DNA of 64,000 bases, taken from Acidimicrobium ferrooxidans (GTDB taxonomy: Bacteria; Actinomycetota; Geothermincolia; Fen-727; Anoxymicrobiaceae). This document shows, piece by piece, positions 59,650-64,000 of this stretch. The stretch covers positions 62,001-126,000 of the forward strand of contig DYIU01000003.1 of the NCBI GenBank assembly GCA_020723485.1, read 5' to 3'. The notes beneath the pieces are model-generated. The model had not been told where the DNA came from, made no database searches, and saw only the letters and a program-made list of their open reading frames with translations. A program made the translations under genes and the position numbers. Each line of letters begins with the position of its first letter. Position 1 is the stretch's first letter.

Positions 59650-59679
59650 TTGACACCGCCAAATCACGGGACGTAGACT
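59650..59679 (+). promoter_or_regulatory. Near-consensus promoter of the antiporter operon
   Basis: TTGACA (59650-59655), 18 bases, TAGACT (59674-59679). A start near 59686 gives a leader of about 74 bases before the GTG at 59760. It lies in the 238-bp divergent gap between the giant surface-protein gene and the antiporter genes. Confidence 0.6.
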
Positions 59680-59759
59680 ATTCGCCATATTACGGTACCT
59701 TTTCGGCCGGCTGACCGTTTGAGCGCCTCCTCGAAGCTTGACGACATTATGGAGCGGCA

Positions 59760-60290
59760 GTGAGGGCAGGGTCTCTTGCACGAAGGTTCATCCAGTCGCT
59801 TCCGCTCGCTCTCGTTCTCTTCATCTTCTGGGTGATCTTCACCGCCAGGTTCAACTGGCACCACCTTCTGCTGGGAGCCGTGGTCTCGCTCCTGCTGTCA
59901 TGGCTGTCCTTCTACCTCCTGGCCGGCAGGCTCGACCCGCACCTGAACGCCCACATGGCCCTGCGCTTCCCGGTGTTCGCAGCGCTCCTATTCTGGGAGA
60001 TAATCAAGGCCAACTGGGACGTTTTGAAGAGGATATTCGCGCCCTCGTTCCCCATATCGCCCCAGATCGTCGAGTTCGATTCCTACCTGGAATCCGACAT
60101 CGCCAAGACCGTGCTCGCCAACTCCATAACGCTCACCCCGGGAACCGTGACCATCGAGATCAAAGGCTCCAAGTTCTTCATACACTGCCTGCACGACGAC
60201 TTCACCGAGGACCCGGGCAGCGGGACGCTCCAGCGCATGACCGCGTGGCTCCTCCAGGAGGGACCACCCGAGATGAGGAGGCTCCGATGA
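59760..60290 (+). CDS. mrpE: Mrp/Mnh antiporter subunit E
   Basis: 176 residues from a GTG with GGAG five bases upstream. Two or three membrane helices (LALVLFIFWVIFTARFNWHH, VVSLLLSWLSFYLL) are followed by the cytoplasmic domain with VLANSITLTPGTVTIEIKGS and IHCLHDDFTE, the MrpE/MnhE signature. Equivalent to MbhA in membrane-bound hydrogenases. First gene of the cluster; its stop overlaps the next start (ATGA). Confidence 0.93.
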   Translation: MRAGSLARRFIQSLPLALVLFIFWVIFTARFNWHHLLLGAVVSLLLSWLSFYLLAGRLDPHLNAHMALRFPVFAALLFWEIIKANWDVLKRIFAPSFPISPQIVEFDSYLESDIAKTVLANSITLTPGTVTIEIKGSKFFIHCLHDDFTEDPGSGTLQRMTAWLLQEGPPEMRRLR

Positions 60291-60559
60291 ACGTCTTCCT
60301 GCTCGCGGTGGCGGCGGCGATAACAGTAAACGCCTTCCTCTGCCTCTACCAGGCCGCGCGGGGGCCGACCATACAGGACAGGCTCATCAGCATCAACATA
60401 GTCAACACGAAAGCACTGGTCATACTACTCATCCTGTTCTTCGTCATCGGGCAGCCGGCGATGTACCTGGACATCGCGCTGGTCTACGCGCTGTTGAATT
60501 TCGTGGTGACCGTCGCGCTGTCGCGGTACGTGGAGACCGAAAGGGGGGCCCGTGGCTGA
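60287..60559 (+). CDS. mrpF: Mrp/Mnh antiporter subunit F
   Basis: 90 residues from the ATG at 60287 (ATGA overlap). Three helices. ARGPTIQDRLISINIVNTKA holds the conserved GPxxxDRL segment of MrpF. The longer frame starting at 59738 is only an upstream extension through mrpE. The stop lies inside mrpG's start region (8-bp overlap). Confidence 0.93.
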   Translation: MNVFLLAVAAAITVNAFLCLYQAARGPTIQDRLISINIVNTKALVILLILFFVIGQPAMYLDIALVYALLNFVVTVALSRYVETERGARG

Positions 60560-60899
60560 GGTCGTCCGCAATGTCCTGGTGGCCGCGCTCTGCTGCTCGG
60601 GGATAGTCTTCTTCCTGGGCGGGACGGTGGGCCTGCTGCGCTGCCCCGACCTCTACGCAAGGCTGCACCCCTCGACGAAGTGCGACACCCTGGGCGCCTG
60701 TTCCGTCATACTGGCCCTCATCATACTTTCCGGGTTCTCGATGGTGGTCCTCAAACTGCTGGCGGTGACGTTCTTCCTGATGCTCTCGAGCGCGGTCTGC
60801 GGCCACGCCATCGGCCGCAGCGCTTTCAAGAGCGGGGTGGTCCCGTGGCACAAGCCGGGAGTCGAACCCCTGCCGCCCATGGAGGTGGAGGAGCCTTGA
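60552..60899 (+). CDS. mrpG: Mrp/Mnh antiporter subunit G
   Basis: 115 residues from a GTG at 60552. Three helices, with LGGTVGLLRCPDLYARLHPS and TKCDTLG, the conserved GLLRxPDxYxRxHxxTKxxTLG motif of MrpG (Cys replaces Phe/Leu after Arg). Stop overlaps the next start (TTGA). Confidence 0.94.
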   Translation: MAEVVRNVLVAALCCSGIVFFLGGTVGLLRCPDLYARLHPSTKCDTLGACSVILALIILSGFSMVVLKLLAVTFFLMLSSAVCGHAIGRSAFKSGVVPWHKPGVEPLPPMEVEEP

Positions 60900-61141
60900 A
60901 CTGGACGGTGAACCTCCTGCTGATGCTGTTCCTACTCGCGACGGCCGTAGTGGCGATAACGCTCAAGGACCTGCTCGCCGCGGTGGTGGTGTTCAGCGCT
61001 TACAGCCTGATGATGGCGATGCTCTGGACGCAGCTACGAGCCCCCGACCTGGCGCTCACCGAGGCCGCGGTCGGGGCCGGGGTCACCACCGTCCTCTTCA
61101 TCATCGTGGTCTACAGGACGGTGCGGAGGGAGGACCGGTGA
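60896..61141 (+). CDS. DUF4040/MbhD-like antiporter subunit
   Basis: 81 residues from a TTG at 60896 (TTGA overlap with mrpG). Three helices. LLAAVVVFSAYSLMMAMLWT and APDLALTEAAVGAGVTTVLF match DUF4040, the segment found at the end of MrpA in classical antiporters and as the separate subunit MbhD in membrane-bound hydrogenases and Mbx complexes. A stand-alone copy here shows the Mbh-like gene order. Stop overlaps the following ATG. Confidence 0.88.
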   Translation: MNWTVNLLLMLFLLATAVVAITLKDLLAAVVVFSAYSLMMAMLWTQLRAPDLALTEAAVGAGVTTVLFIIVVYRTVRREDR

Positions 61142-61893
61142 AGCGGCTGCTCGTGCTCGTGGCGCTGGCGGTGATAGGCGTAACGCTGCTCTACGGCATC
61201 GGCAAGATGCCGCCCATGGACAGCCGCGCTTCGCCGGACAAGACGCACGTGGTGCCTCGATACCTCGGGCACGGCGAGGAGGAGGCGGGAGCGAAGAACA
61301 TCATCACCGGCGTCATCCTGAACTACAGGGGCTACGACACGATGGGCGAGGTCTCGGTCATATTCAGCGCGCTGTGCGCGGTCATCGCCATCCTCGACCG
61401 CGAGAAGAAGGGCCGGAGCCGCTCGGGGGTCGACGCCTCCCGGGTCAGGACCAGCCTGATAGTGACCACGGTGGTCCGCTTCAGCCTGCCGGTGGTGATG
61501 CTCTTCGCCGTATACACGATGCTCCACGGGGAGCCTTCACCCGGCGGGGGCTTCCAGGGCGGGGCCATCGTCGGGGCGAGCATAATACTCTTCACGATAG
61601 TGTTCGGCCTCGCGGTCTCCACGAAGCGCATCCCGCCGGGCGCCCGCGTCCCGATGGAGAGCGTCAACATGCTGGGATTCCTTTCGATGGGATTCATCGG
61701 GCTCGCCTTCGGCGTGCAGTTCCTGACGTACATCCTGCCGGGCCTGGGGGTGGCGGCCGCCGAGACGGTGCGGAAGCTGATGCTCGACGTCATCGAGCTG
61801 GGAATCGGCATAGGGGGCGGGATCATATTCATCAGCATCGTTTTCTCGATGATACGAGAGGACAGGTATGAACTTCAGCAGGATGTTCCATAA
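61138..61893 (+). CDS. MbhE-MnhB fusion antiporter subunit
   Basis: 251 residues. The first part (about 1-85) is MbhE-like: helix, then HVVPRYLGHGEEEAGAKNII and LNYRGYDTMGEVSVIFSALC. The second part (about 100-245) is MrpB/MnhB: VMLFAVYTMLHGEPSPGGGF, QGGAIVGASIILFTIVFG, and a final helix pair. In Mbh clusters these are two genes (mbhE, mbhF). The junction is the polar DREKKGRSRSGVDASRVRTS. The stop overlaps mrpC by 26 bp. Confidence 0.88.
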   Translation: MKRLLVLVALAVIGVTLLYGIGKMPPMDSRASPDKTHVVPRYLGHGEEEAGAKNIITGVILNYRGYDTMGEVSVIFSALCAVIAILDREKKGRSRSGVDASRVRTSLIVTTVVRFSLPVVMLFAVYTMLHGEPSPGGGFQGGAIVGASIILFTIVFGLAVSTKRIPPGARVPMESVNMLGFLSMGFIGLAFGVQFLTYILPGLGVAAAETVRKLMLDVIELGIGIGGGIIFISIVFSMIREDRYELQQDVP

Positions 61894-62266
61894 CCTCAAC
61901 TACGTGGTCTCGGTGCTGCTGTTCCTCATCGGGCTCTACGCGGTCACTGTCAAGCCGAACCTCATCAAGAAGCTGATCGGCCTCAATATCATGGAGACGT
62001 CCGTCTTCCTCTTCATCGTGTCGATCGGGATGGTCGAAAGCGGGCAGGCGCCGATAGTGACCGAGGGCGTGAAGACCTCGCAGATGGTGAACCCCATCCC
62101 CCAAGCGCTCATCCTCACCGGCATAGTGGTGGCGGTCAGCACCACCGCCGTCGCCCTGTCGCTGTGCCTGCGTCTTCACGAGCGATACGGCACCCTTAAT
62201 TCCGACGAGATACTCGCGTCCATTACCGACGTCTCCCAGCTCGGCCGCCCCTGGGAGGAATTTTGA
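61868..62266 (+). CDS. mrpC: Mrp/Mnh antiporter subunit C (NuoK-like)
   Basis: 132 residues, three helices. LIGLYAVTVKPNLIKKLIGL, NIMETSVFLFIVSIG and NPIPQALILTGIVVAVSTTA are the NuoK/MrpC signature, including the membrane Glu of the first conserved helix pair. Begins inside the end of the MnhB-type gene and its stop overlaps mrpD's TTG. Confidence 0.93.
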   Translation: MNFSRMFHNLNYVVSVLLFLIGLYAVTVKPNLIKKLIGLNIMETSVFLFIVSIGMVESGQAPIVTEGVKTSQMVNPIPQALILTGIVVAVSTTAVALSLCLRLHERYGTLNSDEILASITDVSQLGRPWEEF

Positions 62267-63768
62267 GCTGGGCGCTGGGGGTCGCCGCAGACCACCCGGT
62301 CCTCCTCGTCGCGGTACCGCTGCTATTCGCGGCCCTGTGCCCGATCTGGGCGATGTGGAAGAGGAGCGCGTGCTTCCCCTGGGCGATGGCCGGCATGTCG
62401 GTCACGGCCTTCCTGGCCTGGTCTCTCATCGGCGACGTCAGCCCGCGCAGGGCGCTCACCTACAACCTGAGCGGCTGGAGGCCTCCGTGGGGCATCCAGA
62501 TAAGGATAGACTACGTCGGCCTCCTCATGGTCTGCATAATCACGGCGGTCGGACTGCTCATCGTGCTCTATTCGTGGAGGTACGTCGAGCACGACCTCAA
62601 GCCCGAGAGGGTCCCCTACTACTACACGCTGCTCCTGCTCATTATGACGGCCATGATCGGCTTCTCCGTCACCGGGGACCTGTTCAACATGTTTGTCATG
62701 ATGGAGATATTCTCCATAACCTCCTACGCCCTGGTGGCTATTTCCGGGATGAAGGAGGCGGTCAGGGCCGCCTTCAAGTACCTGCTGATGGGGGCGACCT
62801 CGAGCCTCACCGTGCTTCTCGCCATCGCTTTCCTGTACTCGGCGACCGGCAGCCTCAACATGCTCGACATCTCCCTCCAGCTGAAGTCCACGAGCTACGT
62901 GCAGGTCGCCGCCGTGGCCCTGATCCTCTTCGTGGTGGGTTTCTCGGTCAAGGCCGCTCTGTTCCCCGTTCACGTGTGGCTCCCCGACGCGCACTCCATC
63001 GCGCCCTCGCCGGTGAGCGCCCTGCTGTCCGCCCTGGTCATCAAGATGGGGATAATCGGCCTCTTCCGGGTCTTCTTCACCGTCTACGGACCGGGCTTCG
63101 CGGCGCGCTCCGGCACGTGGAACGGCGTCATCGACGTCGTCTCCTGGCTCGCGGTCGCCTCGATCCTGGTGGGAGCCGCTCTCGCCATCATCCAGCGTGA
63201 CTTCAAGGTGATGATCGCTTACTCATCGATAGTGCACATAGGGTACATACTCCTGGGCCTGACGGTGCTCTCGGGAAACGGCACCGTGGGAGGGCTCTTC
63301 GACATCCTCGCCCACGCCATGGGCAAGGGGTGCTTCTTCATGGTCGCCGGGATAATGATCTACAAGGGAAACCGCAGGCAGATACACGAGCTCAGGGGGG
63401 TCGGGAGGACCATGCCCGTGACGGCCTGGGCGTTCACGATAGCGGCGCTATCGATTGTGGGAATACCGCCGACCGCCGGTTTCATGGCGAAGTTCTACAT
63501 CCTCTGGGGCTGTATCCAGCGCGGCAAGTACCACTTCGTGGTGCTGGCCCTGATAGGCAGCCTGCTGACGGCGGTGTACTGCTTCAGGGTCGTCTATTAC
63601 ATGTTCTTCACCGGCGCCCGGAGGCCGGACGCGCGCCTCGACGAGGGCCCGGTGACGATGTACGCTCCGGCCGCGCTGCTGGCGGCGGGGACGGTGTTCT
63701 TCGGCATCTTCGCGAATCTATTGATACCGTCGCTCACTGCGGCGGCCCGTCTGGTACTGGCCAGGTAG
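62263..63768 (+). CDS. mrpD: Mrp/Mnh antiporter subunit D (NuoM/N-like proton-pumping subunit)
   Basis: 501 residues from a TTG at 62263 (TTGA overlap with mrpC). About 14 helices. GDLFNMFVMMEIFSITSYAL carries the essential Glu of helix 5; GFSVKAALFPVHVWLPDAHS carries the Lys of helix 7 and the HxWLPDAH motif; IAYSSIVHIGYILLGL and FDILAHAMGKGCFFM complete the second half-channel. Exchanges Na+ for H+, or couples to an oxidoreductase if the cluster is Mbh/Mbx-type. Confidence 0.94.
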   Translation: MSWALGVAADHPVLLVAVPLLFAALCPIWAMWKRSACFPWAMAGMSVTAFLAWSLIGDVSPRRALTYNLSGWRPPWGIQIRIDYVGLLMVCIITAVGLLIVLYSWRYVEHDLKPERVPYYYTLLLLIMTAMIGFSVTGDLFNMFVMMEIFSITSYALVAISGMKEAVRAAFKYLLMGATSSLTVLLAIAFLYSATGSLNMLDISLQLKSTSYVQVAAVALILFVVGFSVKAALFPVHVWLPDAHSIAPSPVSALLSALVIKMGIIGLFRVFFTVYGPGFAARSGTWNGVIDVVSWLAVASILVGAALAIIQRDFKVMIAYSSIVHIGYILLGLTVLSGNGTVGGLFDILAHAMGKGCFFMVAGIMIYKGNRRQIHELRGVGRTMPVTAWAFTIAALSIVGIPPTAGFMAKFYILWGCIQRGKYHFVVLALIGSLLTAVYCFRVVYYMFFTGARRPDARLDEGPVTMYAPAALLAAGTVFFGIFANLLIPSLTAAARLVLAR

Positions 63769-63780
63769 AAGGAGGGGCAC

Positions 63781-64000
63781 GTGAGCAGGCAGACCAGTTC
63801 CGTGTTGCCGGTGATAATCGTGTTTGCCCCATGGCTCGCGCTCGCGGGCGCCGCGGCATGGGGCAGGTCGCGACCCAGGCTGGCTAAGGCGTTCTACGTG
63901 GGCAGCACCGTGCTCGCGCTCGGCCTCATCCTGCCTCTCTACGGACGCGCCCTGGACGGCGTTGTCACCAAGCAGCACCTGGTGGAGGTCGTAACGGGCA
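63781..64000 (+). CDS. Second large antiporter-type subunit (cut by window end)
   Basis: 73 codons from a GTG at 63781 with GGAGGGG upstream, 12 bases after mrpD. Two hydrophobic segments (VLPVIIVFAPWLALAGAAAW; VGSTVLALGLILPLYG) separated by a short basic loop match the N-terminus of NuoL/MrpA/MrpD-like proteins. A second antiporter-like subunit after mrpD is the order of Mbx clusters (MbxH, MbxH'), but the identity needs the missing part. Confidence 0.6.
   Translation, partial: MSRQTSSVLPVIIVFAPWLALAGAAAWGRSRPRLAKAFYVGSTVLALGLILPLYGRALDGVVTKQHLVEVVTG

Overview
The window is GC-rich DNA (roughly two-thirds G+C by eye) with frequent ATA (Ile) and AGG (Arg) codons, GTG/TTG starts and dense ATGA/GTGA/TTGA gene overlaps. 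S-layer-homology domains, NlpC/P60 and SpoIID-type wall enzymes, an ABC polysaccharide exporter and an Mrp/Mbh-like antiporter cluster suggest a Gram-positive-type wall. A deep-branching actinobacterium (Geothermincolia/OPB41-like) is my best guess; this is inference, not a search result.

Region 1 (1-46.5 kb) is a large surface-polysaccharide locus. It holds about nine glycosyltransferases (GT2, GT4, two GT2-GT4 fusions, one GT4 with an extra half-enzyme), seven methyltransferase-like proteins, five multi-spanning membrane proteins of GT-C/YfhO/DUF2079 type, an ABC-2 exporter pair (wzm/wzt, with a carbohydrate-recognition tail on Wzt), and rmlB, rmlC and rmlA for dTDP-sugar synthesis. rmlD survives here only as a 56-codon stub. 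A short helical module with a W-[YF]-x-x-P signature recurs in five proteins, alone or fused to methyltransferase domains, and mostly sits next to a glycosyltransferase. A tRNA-Asp-like gene with an enlarged anticodon loop and a strong terminator lies at 20.8-21.0 kb.

Region 2 is a set of six exported proteins (2057-4513, 40926-43667, 48233-50443, 50507-52888, 52888-54777, 54944-59521). Their N-terminal domains differ: TIM-barrel glycosidase, FG-GAP propeller, SpoIID, SLH+NlpC/P60, amidase_3, and a malectin-like plus (alpha/alpha)-barrel enzyme. All share one repeat domain of about 420 residues made of exactly four units of about 105 residues. The start point within the unit differs between proteins, yet the total remains four units; where the first unit lacks its opening strand, a C-terminal stub supplies it. 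I read this as a closed ring with velcro-like closure, and it is the most interesting feature of the window. A polysaccharide deacetylase and a zinc-ribbon membrane protein sit among these genes.

Region 3 (59.6-64 kb) is the start of a divergent Mrp-type Na+/H+ antiporter operon (E, F, G, DUF4040, fused MbhE-MnhB, C, D, then a second large antiporter subunit cut by the window edge). It has a near-consensus promoter.

An inverted-repeat family built on GGGGTCAG appears at five intergenic places, as three paired and two single arms, and a separate 170-bp AT-rich element with 37-bp inverted ends lies at 28.6 kb. I saw no CRISPR array, transposase gene or phage module.
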